From Mesorhizobium sp. M3A.F.Ca.ET.080.04.2.1 (GTDB taxonomy: Bacteria; Pseudomonadota; Alphaproteobacteria; Rhizobiales; Rhizobiaceae): 64,000 bases of DNA. The notes under the pieces are model-generated. The model saw nothing but the letters and a program-made list of their open reading frames with translations, was not told where the DNA came from and did no database searches. The DNA is taken from positions 3,038,001-3,102,000 of the forward strand of contig NZ_CP034451.1 of the NCBI RefSeq assembly GCF_003952525.1, in the 5' to 3' direction. Shown one piece after another: positions 1 to 8,228 of this stretch; positions within the stretch are counted from its first letter, which is position 1; each line of letters opens with the position of its first letter. The translations under genes and the position numbers were made by a program.

Positions 1-1
1 C

Positions 2-82
2 ACCAAACCCTACGCTGTCGGCGGGAAGCACGGTCCGGCCGAATGGCAGGCATTTTCGTCAGTCATGGTTGAAAAAGCGTGA
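2..82 (+). CDS. C-terminal end of an unknown protein, cut by the window start
   Basis: An open frame enters from the left edge and ends at TGA (80-82). It gives a 26-residue tail that finishes in SSVMVEKA. The codon choice is GC-rich, as in the neighbouring genes. Too little remains to name a family. The strand agrees with the genes that follow. It could also be a chance open frame, since the other forward frame is likewise open for about 70 bases, so confidence is modest. Confidence 0.35.
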   Translation, partial: TKPYAVGGKHGPAEWQAFSSVMVEKA

Positions 83-230
83 AAATCCTCGAACCGGACT
101 TAACCCTAACCGGCTACTAGGCCTTTGGCCTGAGTGCCCAAGCCGGCGCGACAGATTTTCTCCATAAGCCTCTTTACAATCGTGCCAAGCCCAGGATTTA
201 TCCTGTTCTTTGCGCTCAAGGAGTAGGGAA

Positions 231-854
231 ATGTCCTTCGAAAACTGGGCTGCCTTTGCCCTCGCCTCCAGCATTCTTCTCGTCATCCCGGGGCCGACGA
301 TCCTGCTTGTCGTCTCCTATGCGCTCGGCCAGGGTTGGCGCACCGCGCTGCCGATGGCGGTCGGAGTCGCGCTCGGCGACTTCACCGCGATGACGCTGTC
401 GATGCTCGGCATCGGCGCGCTGCTGGCCGCGTCAGCCACGGTGTTCACGGTGCTGAAGGTGATCGGCGCGGGCTATCTGATCTATCTCGGCATCAAGCTG
501 TTCCGCGCCGGCGGCGCGCTCAAAGCCGAGCCGCGCACCGACGCCGTGTCGGCGGCCAAGATGATGGCGCATGCCTGGCTGGTCACCGCGCTCAACCCGA
601 AGAGCATCACCTTTTTCGTCGCCTTCCTGCCGCAGTTCGTCGACCGGAATGCCGATTTCTGGGCGCAGATGCTGATCTTCGAGACGACCTTCCTGGCGCT
701 CGCCTTCAGCAATGCCTTCGGCTATGCGCTGATCGCATCGAGGGCGCGCGTCATCGTGCGCAATCCGAAGGCGATTCGCATCTTCAACCGAACCGGCGGG
801 ACGCTGCTGGTCGGCGCCGGCGTCGCCACGGTGGCGATGCGCTCGGGAAATTGA
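231..854 (+). CDS. LysE/RhtB-family amino-acid exporter
   Basis: The product is 207 residues, the normal length for LysE/RhtB translocators, which export amino acids or related metabolites through the inner membrane. The N-terminus carries the family signature VIPGPTILLVVSYALGQG, followed by a glycine-rich helix (GVALGDF), and hydrophobic segments cover most of the chain. Near residue 120 the HAWLVTALNPKSITFF block is also typical. I chose ATG 231 because AAGGAGTAGGG lies just upstream; an alternative start at 210 has no ribosome-binding site. The next gene, xylB, is 235 bases away and is probably a separate unit. The substrate cannot be read from the sequence. Confidence 0.85.
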   Translation: MSFENWAAFALASSILLVIPGPTILLVVSYALGQGWRTALPMAVGVALGDFTAMTLSMLGIGALLAASATVFTVLKVIGAGYLIYLGIKLFRAGGALKAEPRTDAVSAAKMMAHAWLVTALNPKSITFFVAFLPQFVDRNADFWAQMLIFETTFLALAFSNAFGYALIASRARVIVRNPKAIRIFNRTGGTLLVGAGVATVAMRSGN

Positions 855-1045
855 GGCCGGGCGGCGGCCGGATCCCGATCAGCGAATCGCAACCACAAGG
901 ATGAGGCGTGGCGATGGAGGCGTTCGGCCGGGCCTGGCCGGGGTGCCGAATCCCGCTTTTCGTTCTTATCGAGAGCCAGACACAACGGCCGATTTGTCGG
1001 AGAATTGACCCGAGACGGATCTTGGCATAAGAACTGGCTGGCCAG

Positions 1046-1068
1046 ATTTTTTCGAGATCCGAAAAAAT
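1046..1068. promoter_or_regulatory. Inverted repeat upstream of xylB, candidate operator
   Basis: ATTTTTTCG and CGAAAAAAT form a perfect 9-bp inverted repeat around AGATC. It lies 22 bases before the xylB start and just upstream of its AGGAGG site. Position and symmetry suit a repressor operator for the xylose genes. No regulator gene lies nearby, so the binding protein is unknown. An A/T-rich RNA hairpin is the alternative. Confidence 0.4.
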
Positions 1069-1089
1069 TAAAGGCAGTAGGAGGACAGC

Positions 1090-2544
1090 ATGTATCTCGG
1101 CCTCGACCTGGGCACATCGGGCGTCAAGGCGCTGCTGATCGATGCCGGGCAAAAGGTGATCGGTTCCGGCCATGGCTCGCTCGACGTCTCGCGGCCGCAT
1201 CCAGGCTGGTCCGAGCAGGACCCGGCGCACTGGCTCGAGGCTTGCGAGACCGCGATCGCCGAGCTGAAGGCCTCCCACCCAAAGGAACTCGCCACGATCA
1301 AAGGCATCGGCCTTTCCGGCCAGATGCATGGCGCCACCCTGCTCGATGCTGGCGACAAGGTGCTGCGCCCTTGCATCCTGTGGAACGACACGCGCAGCCA
1401 TGTCGAGGCGGCCGCGCTCGATGCCGATCCGCGTTTCCGCACGCTCACCGGCAACATCGTCTTCCCGGGCTTCACCGCGCCGAAGCTGGCCTGGGTGAAG
1501 AACAACGAGCCGGCGCTCTTCGCCCAGGTGGCCAAGGTGCTGTTGCCCAAGGATTATCTGCGGCTCTGGCTGACTGGCGAGCATATTTCGGAGATGTCGG
1601 ATTCGGCCGGCACGTCGTGGCTCGAAGTCGGCAAGCGGCGCTGGTCTTCCGACCTGCTTACAGCAACATCGCTCGACGAAAGGCAGATGCCGTCGCTGGT
1701 GGAAGGCACGGACCAGGCCGGCGGCCTGCGCGGTGAACTCGCGTCGAAATGGGGTATTGCGGCGGGCATCCCGGTTGCCGGGGGCGCCGGCGACAATGCA
1801 GCGTCGGCCTGCGGCATGGGCACAGTCGGCGCCGGCCACGCCTTCGTGTCGCTCGGCACCTCAGGCGTGCTCTTCGCCGCCAACGCATCCTACCTGCCGA
1901 ATCCGGAAAGCGCGGTGCACACCTTCTGTCATGCGCTGCCCGACACCTGGCATCAGATGGGTGTCATCCTGTCGGCCACCGATTCCCTCAACTGGCTGTC
2001 GGAGATCACCGGAAAGAGCGCCGGCGACCTGACCGGAGAACTCGGCGACACGCTGAGGGCGCCGACGGGCGTCACCTTCCTGCCCTATCTTTCGGGCGAG
2101 CGGACGCCGCACAATGATTCCGCCATTCGCGGATCCTTTGCCGGGCTGGCGCATCAATCGAGCCGGGCCGTGCTGACGCAGGCGGTGCTCGAAGGCGTCG
2201 CCTTCGCCTTCCGCGACAGTCTCGAAGCGCTGAGGACGGCCGGCACGACGCTGACCAGGGTGACCGCGATCGGCGGCGGCTCGCGCTCGCGCTACTGGCT
2301 GAAGGCGATCGCCACGGCGCTGCAGCTGCCGGTCGACATTCCGGCCGACGGCGATTTCGGCGCCGCCTTCGGCGCGGCGCGGCTCGGCCTGATCGCCGCG
2401 ACGGGCGCCGATCCGCTTGCCGTCTGCACCGCGCCGGCGACCGATGCCACCATCGAGCCGGAGGCCGGCCTTGGCGGCGCCTTTGCCGACGCCTATCAGC
2501 GCTACCGCGCGCTTTATCCAGCGATCCGGGCGGCAACGGCGTGA
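1090..2544 (+). CDS. xylB: Xylulokinase
   Basis: The 484-residue protein is the usual size for FGGY-family xylulokinases, which phosphorylate D-xylulose with ATP to D-xylulose 5-phosphate. Visible family blocks are the N-terminal ATPase loop (LGLDLGTSGVKALLID), the xylulokinase substrate motif SGQMHGATLLD near residue 80, GAGDNAASACGMG near 235, and the C-terminal adenosine-binding stretch IGGGSRSRYWLK near 395. The ATG is preceded by AGGAGGACAGC. xylA follows on the same strand after 161 bases, giving xylose to xylulose to xylulose 5-phosphate. No xylose transporter or XylR is present here. Confidence 0.95.
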   Translation: MYLGLDLGTSGVKALLIDAGQKVIGSGHGSLDVSRPHPGWSEQDPAHWLEACETAIAELKASHPKELATIKGIGLSGQMHGATLLDAGDKVLRPCILWNDTRSHVEAAALDADPRFRTLTGNIVFPGFTAPKLAWVKNNEPALFAQVAKVLLPKDYLRLWLTGEHISEMSDSAGTSWLEVGKRRWSSDLLTATSLDERQMPSLVEGTDQAGGLRGELASKWGIAAGIPVAGGAGDNAASACGMGTVGAGHAFVSLGTSGVLFAANASYLPNPESAVHTFCHALPDTWHQMGVILSATDSLNWLSEITGKSAGDLTGELGDTLRAPTGVTFLPYLSGERTPHNDSAIRGSFAGLAHQSSRAVLTQAVLEGVAFAFRDSLEALRTAGTTLTRVTAIGGGSRSRYWLKAIATALQLPVDIPADGDFGAAFGAARLGLIAATGADPLAVCTAPATDATIEPEAGLGGAFADAYQRYRALYPAIRAATA

Positions 2545-2584
2545 GCGGGCGCGAGGCCCTGTAGTCGAATGGGGAGGCGCGAGG

Positions 2585-2633
2585 CACCCCGCTTTGCCCT
2601 GCCGGGCATCTCCCTCTCAAGGGGGGAGATCAG
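2585..2633. repeat. Solo left half of the 155-bp palindromic repeat family
   Basis: This segment of the xylB-xylA gap matches the left arm of the elements at 13434, 30877 and 37597. It has a C-rich arm ending in CCTGCCGGGCATCTCCCTC, then the small hairpin partner GGGGGGAGAT. The right arm is missing. It is somewhat diverged (CTTTGCCCTG instead of CTCTGTCCTG), so it looks like an older remnant. Confidence 0.7.
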
Positions 2634-2705
2634 CTGAGGCGTCCCGCTTACTTGAACCAATTACGCCTGAGGTAATCGGGCGAACCATCTGGAGAGGAAG
2701 AAACC

Positions 2706-4031
2706 ATGAGCAGCGGCTTTTTCGGCGACATCGAGAAGATCAACTATGAGGGGCCGGATTCGACCAATCCGCTGGCCTACCGGTTCTACAATCCTGACGA
2801 GGTCGTGGCCGGCAAACGGCTGGAAGACCATCTGCGTTTCGCCGTCGCCTACTGGCACTCCTTCGCCGCGCAGGGCGGCGACCCCTTCGGCGGGCAGACT
2901 TTCGATCGGCCCTGGTTCGCCAAACCCGGCGGCGTCGACACGATGGAACTGGCCAAGCTCAAGGCCGACGTCGCCTTCGAGATGTTCTCACTGCTCGGCG
3001 TGCCCTATTTCTGCTTCCACGATGCCGATATTCGCCCCGAGGGGAAGGACTTCTCCGAGAGCGCGGCGCGCCTCGACGAGATCGCCGACTACTTTTCGGC
3101 CAAGATGAAGCAGACTGGAGTCAAGCTGCTCTGGGGCACGGCGAACCTGTTCTCGCATCGCCGCTTCATGGCGGGAGCGGCCACCAATCCCGATCCGGAC
3201 GTTTTCGCCTATGCGGCGGCGACGGTGAAGAAATGCATCGACGTCACCAAGAAGCTGAAAGGCGAGAACTATGTGCTGTGGGGCGGACGCGAGGGCTATG
3301 AGACGCTGCTCAACACCGATTTGGCGCGCGAGCAGGAACAGGCCGGCCGCTTCCTCAGCCTCGTCGTCGACTACAAGCACAAAATAGGATTCAAGGGCAC
3401 GATCCTGATCGAGCCGAAGCCGCAGGAGCCGACCAAACACCAGTACGACTATGACGTCGCCACTGTTTACGGCTTCCTCAAGCGGTTCGGGCTGGAGAAG
3501 GAGGTCAAGGTCAATATCGAGCAGGGCCACGCGATCCTGGCGGGCCATTCCTTCGAGCATGAGCTGGCGGTGGCCAATGCGCTCGGCATCTTCGGCTCGA
3601 TCGACATGAACCGCAACGACTACCAGTCGGGCTGGGACACCGACCAGTTCCCCAACAATGTGCCGGAAATGGCGCTGGCCTACTACCAGATCCTGCAAGG
3701 CGGCGGCTTCAAGACCGGCGGCACCAATTTCGACGCCAAGCTGCGCCGCCAGTCGCTCGATCCACAGGATCTGCTGATCGCCCATATCGGCGGCATGGAC
3801 GCCTGCGCGCGCGGCCTCAAGGCGGCAACAAGAATGATCGAGGACAAGGCGCTGTCCGGCCCGCTCGCCGAGCGCTACGCCGGCTGGAACACGGCCGAAG
3901 GCAAGGCCATGCTCTCGGGCAAGCGCACGCTGGAGGACATCGCCGAGCGCGTGGTCAAGAAGAAGATCGAACCGCAGCCGCGCTCCGGCCGCCAGGAGCT
4001 TCTGGAAAACATCGTCAACCGTTACGTCTGA
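2706..4031 (+). CDS. xylA: Xylose isomerase
   Basis: The 441-residue protein belongs to the longer (group II) xylose isomerases, metal-dependent TIM-barrel enzymes that interconvert D-xylose and D-xylulose in the cytoplasm. Recognisable parts are the N-terminal block with [12 protein letters not shown], the catalytic-histidine region [13 protein letters not shown] near residue 100, the metal-ligand stretch [18 protein letters not shown] near 235, the [17 protein letters not shown] block near 275, and [17 protein letters not shown] near 305. GAGAGGAAGAAACC precedes the ATG. It forms a two-gene unit with xylB upstream; a remnant repeat in the gap probably does not stop co-expression. Confidence 0.96.
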   Translation: MSSGFFGDIEKINYEGPDSTNPLAYRFYNPDEVVAGKRLEDHLRFAVAYWHSFAAQGGDPFGGQTFDRPWFAKPGGVDTMELAKLKADVAFEMFSLLGVPYFCFHDADIRPEGKDFSESAARLDEIADYFSAKMKQTGVKLLWGTANLFSHRRFMAGAATNPDPDVFAYAAATVKKCIDVTKKLKGENYVLWGGREGYETLLNTDLAREQEQAGRFLSLVVDYKHKIGFKGTILIEPKPQEPTKHQYDYDVATVYGFLKRFGLEKEVKVNIEQGHAILAGHSFEHELAVANALGIFGSIDMNRNDYQSGWDTDQFPNNVPEMALAYYQILQGGGFKTGGTNFDAKLRRQSLDPQDLLIAHIGGMDACARGLKAATRMIEDKALSGPLAERYAGWNTAEGKAMLSGKRTLEDIAERVVKKKIEPQPRSGRQELLENIVNRYV

Positions 4032-4229
4032 CGAATCAGCTCATGGCCTGTCCCCGCATCAATTCGCGGGGCGCGGCTGGCTGCAATTGCCTTTTTGCGC
4101 CGGGCAAGACTCCACGACAAGGTTTTGCCCCGCGCCGCCCTCCAATCGCCCCGCTCTTGCCTTCAAACAGCCGTCACGGAATTCGTATAGTGTGCACATG
4201 TGGCGGGAAGGATAGAAGGAGGCGAACAC

Positions 4230-4433
4230 ATGCAGCACGAACGCGAAATCGACGCCCTGCTCTCGCCAGGCGAGGCCGGTTCGATCATCGATCGGCTGAT
4301 GGCGCTGCCGCATTCGAAGGACGGCGCCCGCAAAACGAATGAATGGGATCGCGCGGTCGCCGTGCGGCTCGAAACAGCACTGGCCAAGAGCATGCGCTCG
4401 CGCATTGTGCGCGACAATCGCGACGCGGCCTGA
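4230..4433 (+). CDS. Small protein of unknown function
   Basis: This 67-residue frame starts at ATG 4230 after GAAGGAGGCGAACAC, a good ribosome-binding site. It is rich in charged residues (HEREIDALL near the start, KTNEWDRAVAVRLETALAKS in the middle), with no signal peptide or membrane segment. It is probably helical and soluble. It stands alone between xylA and a phosphatase gene, with an AT-richer patch just upstream that could hold a promoter. I do not recognise a family. The ribosome-binding site and the length without stops make it a likely real gene. Confidence 0.55.
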   Translation: MQHEREIDALLSPGEAGSIIDRLMALPHSKDGARKTNEWDRAVAVRLETALAKSMRSRIVRDNRDAA

Positions 4434-4512
4434 TGCCTTCCGTGACTGATTCTTCAGTAGTCTGATTCTTCCGTGGTTTGACGAACGGAGACTGTTTCTC
4501 CATCCTTCAGAC

Positions 4513-5286
4513 ATGATACGCGCGGTGCTTCTGGATCTTCTGGGTGTCGTCTACGATGGCGACGCTCCGATCCCGGGGGCCGTGGCCGCGATCGAGCGTC
4601 TGCGCAAGGCAGGCTTGCCTCTCCGCTTCGTCAGCAACACGACACGCTCTGCCCGCAACGCGATCATCGCGCAGCTCGCCGGCATGGGTATTGCGGTTGA
4701 GGACGCGGAATTGCTGACGCCGGCGCGTGCGGCCGTCGACTGGCTGCGCATGCATGACAGGCGGCCGCATCTGCTCGTCCATCCCGACCTGGAAGCCGAA
4801 TTTTCCGAAGTGGGAGACGGCAGCGGCCGCGCTGTCGTCGTCGGCGATGCCGGCGAGGTCTTCGACCATGCCAGCCTCAACCGCGCCTTCCGCGAACTCA
4901 TTGCCGGCGCCGATTTCGTGGCTTTGGCCACCAACCGCACCTTCAAGGATACCGACGGCCAGCTCAGCCTCGACGCAGGGGCCTTCGTGGCGGCGCTCGA
5001 ATTCGCCAGCGGCCGCAGCCCGGTCGTGCTGGGCAAGCCGTCGCCGGATTTCTTCCTCTCGGCGCTCGCCGGCTTGAACTGCCCGCCGGCCGATGCGGTC
5101 ATGGTCGGCGACGATGCCGAAAGCGATGTCGCAGGCGCCCGGCGCGCCGGACTTGGCGCCGCGCTGCTTGTGCGGACGGGTAAGTATCGCGTGAATGATG
5201 AGACGCGTTTCGAGCCGGCGCCTACGGCCGTGGTCGACGACCTTGCCGCCGCGGCCGACTGGATACTCAAAAGCGCGCCGCGCTGA
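4513..5286 (+). CDS. HAD-IIA phosphatase, LHPP-like (TIGR01458 type)
   Basis: The 257-residue protein has the subclass IIA layout of the HAD superfamily: a short core, a large cap and a C-terminal core. Motif I reads LLDLLGVVYDG, with Asp8 as the expected nucleophile, but the second Asp usual in DxDG is Leu. The related LHPP (phospholysine/phosphohistidine phosphatase) group also lacks that Asp, so this points to that subgroup rather than to a dead enzyme. Motif II is RFVSNTTRS, motif III LGKPSPDFF and motif IV MVGDDAESDVAGARRAG. The substrate is unknown. It converges on the regulator at 5524 across a hairpin array. Confidence 0.8.
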   Translation: MIRAVLLDLLGVVYDGDAPIPGAVAAIERLRKAGLPLRFVSNTTRSARNAIIAQLAGMGIAVEDAELLTPARAAVDWLRMHDRRPHLLVHPDLEAEFSEVGDGSGRAVVVGDAGEVFDHASLNRAFRELIAGADFVALATNRTFKDTDGQLSLDAGAFVAALEFASGRSPVVLGKPSPDFFLSALAGLNCPPADAVMVGDDAESDVAGARRAGLGAALLVRTGKYRVNDETRFEPAPTAVVDDLAAAADWILKSAPR

Positions 5287-5314
5287 GAGCGAAGCGCTTT
5301 GAAGTCTTTGTTCG

Positions 5315-5524
5315 ATGCATGTCGTTGCCCGCTGCGCACTTTTAGGCGACATGCATTAGGTTGATGCATGTCGTGTCCCCAAAACCGCTGCGCACTTTGG
5401 GCGACATCGCATTAGGTTGATGCATGTCGTGTCCCCAAAACCGCTGCGCACTTTTGGGCGACATGCATTAGGTTGATGCATGTCGTGTCCCCAAAACCGC
5501 TGCGCACTTTTGGGCGACATGCAT
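5315..5524. repeat. Tandem array of four hairpin units between convergent genes
   Basis: Four head-to-tail copies start at 5315, 5364, 5420 and 5476. The last three are spaced 56 bp and the first is shortened. Each unit begins ATGCATGTCG and ends CGACATGCAT, with an inner CCCCAAAA pairing with TTTTGGG around GCTGCGCAC, so each folds into a long stem-loop. The array fills the gap between the HAD gene and the convergent regulator. Its last base pairs supply the TAA stop codon (5524-5526) of the regulator. It could serve as a bidirectional terminator or mRNA-end stabiliser. Units abut without unique spacers, so this is not CRISPR. Confidence 0.85.
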
Positions 5525-6504
5525 TAGCCACGCCGCAACCTGACCGGCGCTTCGCCGAAGGTCCTGGAGAAAGCCCTGGAAAATGCCGCGGCGGACGAAA
5601 AGCCGGTACGGCCGGCAATGTCGGCCATCGCTATGCGCGTGTCGACCACCAGGCGGCGGGCGGCGCTGAGGCGCAGCCGCAGATAATAGGCGCCGGGTGT
5701 CTCGCCGATCGACTTGCGAAAAATGCTCTCCAGCGTGCGTGCCGTGACGCCGGCCCGCTTCGCCACCGCGTCGATGGTCAGCGGCTGGTCGACATGCGCT
5801 TCCATCAGGCGGATCGCCTGGGCGAGCCGCGGGTCGTAGCCGTCGAGCCGGCCGAGCGAGACCAGCGGCTGCGCGTCGGTCGCGGCCCGCGCCTGGTCGT
5901 AGATGAAGACGCTCGCCACATCGAGCGCGGCCGCCATGCCGAGCCTTGTGCGCACCAGATGCAGCATCAGGTCGAAGGTCGGCGAGGCGCCGCCGGAGGT
6001 GAAGACCGGCCCGTCGATGACATAGCGGTCCGGCCGCACGTCGACACCGGGGAACGCGGCGGAAAAATCCTCCATGTCCTCCCAATGCGTGGTGGCGCTG
6101 CGCCCTTCGAGCAGTCCGGCGCGCGCCACCAGCCATGTGCCGGCCTCGACGCCGCCGCAGGCGCGCGCCGCACGAGCGGCGCGGCGCAGTCCGGCTATCA
6201 GCGCCGACGTGGCATAGTTCTGCGTGCCGAAACCGGCGACGACGACCAGCATGTCGGTTGGCTCGGCGGCGTCGAAGCGGCCACTGACCGCCACCGGCAG
6301 ACCGCAGGTGGTGACCGGCGCCTCGCCGGTGACCGAGACCAGCTTGAAGTCGAATAGCGTATCGCCGGAGATGCGGTTTGCGGCGCGCAGCGGGTCGACG
6401 GCCGAGGCGACGCACATGATCGAAGCCCCAGAGAACACCAGGAACGTCACTTTCAACGTCTCGTGCTCGGGGCGAAAGATCGTCGGCTTTTCGCTTTTTA
6501 TCAT
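5524..6504 (-). CDS. GlxA-family AraC-type regulator, probably CdhR-like (carnitine-responsive)
   Basis: The 326-residue protein has an N-terminal DJ-1/PfpI (class I glutamine amidotransferase-like) sensor of about 200 residues. A C-terminal AraC DNA-binding domain follows, with two helix-turn-helix blocks (LTIDAVAKRAGVTARTLESI and IADIAGRTGFSS-like). This is the architecture of choline, glycine-betaine and carnitine regulators such as GbdR and CdhR. ATG 6504 was chosen because GAAGG lies upstream; longer frames run into the opposite promoter. It diverges from the BKACE gene across 79 bases, so it most likely activates the carnitine operon. CdhR identity is inferred from context. Confidence 0.82.
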   Translation of the reverse strand: MIKSEKPTIFRPEHETLKVTFLVFSGASIMCVASAVDPLRAANRISGDTLFDFKLVSVTGEAPVTTCGLPVAVSGRFDAAEPTDMLVVVAGFGTQNYATSALIAGLRRAARAARACGGVEAGTWLVARAGLLEGRSATTHWEDMEDFSAAFPGVDVRPDRYVIDGPVFTSGGASPTFDLMLHLVRTRLGMAAALDVASVFIYDQARAATDAQPLVSLGRLDGYDPRLAQAIRLMEAHVDQPLTIDAVAKRAGVTARTLESIFRKSIGETPGAYYLRLRLSAARRLVVDTRIAMADIAGRTGFSSAAAFSRAFSRTFGEAPVRLRRG

Positions 6505-6583
6505 GATGCCTTCGTAAAACGCAAAACAGTTTCCGGCAAGTCGGGCATTGTTGGTGTCTGATATGAATTTGGGAGGAAAGACC

Positions 6584-7501
6584 ATGCCGCTCGCGATGAA
6601 CCGTGAGGTCTTCATTACTTGTGCCGTGACCGGCTCCGGCGGCACGCAGGACCGCAGCCCGAATGTGCCGCGCTCGCCCAAGCAGATCGCCGATTCGGCG
6701 ATCGAGGCTGCCAAGGCTGGTGCAGCGATCGTCCACTGCCATGTGCGCGACCCGGAGACCGGCAAGCCCAGGCGCGACGTGCATCTCTACCGCGAGGTGA
6801 CCGAGCGCATACGCGAGGCCGACGTCGACGTGGTGCTCAACCTCACCGCCGGCATGGGCGGCGACATGGTGTTCGGCTCGCCGGAGAGTCCGCTGCCGCT
6901 CAACGAAAAAGGCACCGACATGGGGGGTGCCTCCAACCGTGTCGAGCATGTGCGCCAGTGCCTGCCGGAGATCTGCACGCTCGATTGCGGCACCATGAAC
7001 TTCGCCGAGGCCGACTATGTCATGACCAACCCGCCCGGCATGTTGCGCGCCATGGGCGGCATGATGACGGCGATGGGCGTGAAGCCCGAGATCGAGGCCT
7101 TCGACACCGGCCATCTGTGGCTCGCCAAGCAACTCGTCGAAGAACAGGTGCTGAAGCCGGATGCTCTGGTGCAGCTCTGTATGGGCGTGCCGTGGGGCGC
7201 GCCGGACGACCTCAACACCTTCATGGCGATGGTCAACAACGTGCCCTCGACCTGGAACTGGTCGGCTTTCTCGATCGGTCGCAACCAGATGGCCTATGTG
7301 GCGGCGGCGGTGCTCGCCGGCGGCAACGTCCGCGTCGGGCTCGAGGACAATCTCTGGCTCGACAAGGGCGTGCTTGCGACGAACGCGCAGCTCGTCGAAC
7401 GGGCGGTGAGCATCGTTTCGAATCTCGGCGCGCGGGTGCTTGGTCCGGACGAAGTGCGCAAGAAGCTCAACCTCACCAAGCGGGCGCCGATCGCGGCATG
7501 A
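6584..7501 (+). CDS. BKACE-family beta-keto acid cleavage enzyme, CdhC-like
   Basis: The 305-residue TIM-barrel protein (formerly DUF849) has the family zinc motif IVHCHVRDPETG near residue 50, plus LNLTAGMGGDMVFGSP and the C-terminal VGLEDNLWLDKG block. In carnitine degradation CdhC uses acetyl-CoA to split 3-dehydrocarnitine into betainyl-CoA and acetoacetate. Adjacency to carnitine dehydrogenase and to the regulator makes this substrate likely; BKACEs with other beta-keto acids are the alternative. ATG 6584 follows GGGAGGAAAG. It is the first gene of the rightward operon, and its stop codon is merged into a repeat element at 7500. Confidence 0.85.
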   Translation: MPLAMNREVFITCAVTGSGGTQDRSPNVPRSPKQIADSAIEAAKAGAAIVHCHVRDPETGKPRRDVHLYREVTERIREADVDVVLNLTAGMGGDMVFGSPESPLPLNEKGTDMGGASNRVEHVRQCLPEICTLDCGTMNFAEADYVMTNPPGMLRAMGGMMTAMGVKPEIEAFDTGHLWLAKQLVEEQVLKPDALVQLCMGVPWGAPDDLNTFMAMVNNVPSTWNWSAFSIGRNQMAYVAAAVLAGGNVRVGLEDNLWLDKGVLATNAQLVERAVSIVSNLGARVLGPDEVRKKLNLTKRAPIAA

Positions 7502-7569
7502 GCATTATCCCGAAAAGTGGGAGCGGGTTTTTGCTTCGCTGACCTTCGGTTCGGAAAAGATCATGCTCC
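7500..7569. repeat. Dispersed element with GAGCATGATC-type ends
   Basis: The segment starts GAGCATTATCCCGAAAAG and ends CGGAAAAGATCATGCTC, so its ends are imperfect inverted repeats of about 17 bp. A related element lies at 10491. The first two bases, GA, also complete the TGA stop codon of the preceding BKACE gene. It fills most of the gap before the HD-domain gene and would form a stem-loop in the operon mRNA. Confidence 0.7.
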
Positions 7570-7602
7570 AACAAGATTGAACAACGGGTGTCGGGTGTCG
7601 AT

Positions 7603-8226
7603 ATGGGTACCGTAAAGTTCACCGCGATGAAGGACGGCGACAGGGAAGACTACGAATTCCTGACCGCCCACGAGATCGACTATGCCGCCAGGACTGGCGA
7701 CCGGCTGCTCGATGCCCTTGTGCAGCTCGACGAGGGCCTGTCGGGCTACAAGATCACCCGGCTCGGCCATTCGCTGCAGGCGGCGACGCGCGCCTGGCGC
7801 GACGGCGCCGATACCGATTGGATCGTTTCGGCGCTGCTGCACGACATCGGCGATATCTACGCGCCCTATAATCATGACGAATATGCCGCCACGATCCTGA
7901 AGCCCTTCGTGCGCGAGCAATGCACCTGGGTGGTGGAAAAGCACGGCGATTTCCAACGCCTCTATTACGCGCATCATCTCGGCGGCAACCGGCATGCCCG
8001 CGACCGCTTTGCCGGCCATCTCTATTTCGACGATTGCGACCAGTTCTGCGAGCGCTGGGACCAGTCGAGCTTCGATCCCGACTACCAGACGCTGCCGATA
8101 GACTTCTTCCGGCCCTTCGTGCTCGAAGTCTTCGCGCGCAAGGCCTACGACCCTGCGGTGATCCGCGCGGGCGAGCGCGTGCCGCTCACCGATCCCGAAA
8201 CAGCCAAGACAAGAACCGGAGCCTGA
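7603..8226 (+). CDS. HD-domain protein of the carnitine operon, possible PhnZ/MIOX-like diiron oxygenase
   Basis: The 207-residue protein (from ATG 7603; a GTG at 7588 is possible) has an HD fold. Potential metal ligands are His56 (LGHSLQ), His80-Asp81 (LLHDIGD), His91 (YNHDEY), His114 (EKHGDF) and Asp153 (RWDQ). Spacings of 24 between the first two histidines and 23 between the later pair resemble the diiron oxygenase PhnZ more than a typical nucleotide phosphohydrolase; this comparison is from memory of the family. It sits between the BKACE gene and carnitine dehydrogenase, two bases before the latter, so it should act in quaternary-amine breakdown. Its reaction is unknown. Confidence 0.75.
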   Translation: MGTVKFTAMKDGDREDYEFLTAHEIDYAARTGDRLLDALVQLDEGLSGYKITRLGHSLQAATRAWRDGADTDWIVSALLHDIGDIYAPYNHDEYAATILKPFVREQCTWVVEKHGDFQRLYYAHHLGGNRHARDRFAGHLYFDDCDQFCERWDQSSFDPDYQTLPIDFFRPFVLEVFARKAYDPAVIRAGERVPLTDPETAKTRTGA

Positions 8227-8228
8227 GC

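Noticed and set aside
784..1839. 351-residue minus-strand open frame opposite xylB
   Set aside because: It lies antisense to a clear xylulokinase gene, is Arg/His/Ala-rich as expected of the complement of GC-rich codons, and has no family motif.
5315..5524. Possible CRISPR array
   Set aside because: Units are contiguous and nearly identical along their whole length, with no unique spacers and no cas genes nearby.
5468..7132. 554-residue minus-strand frame spanning the regulator and BKACE genes
   Set aside because: It covers two real genes in the wrong frame and crosses a divergent promoter.
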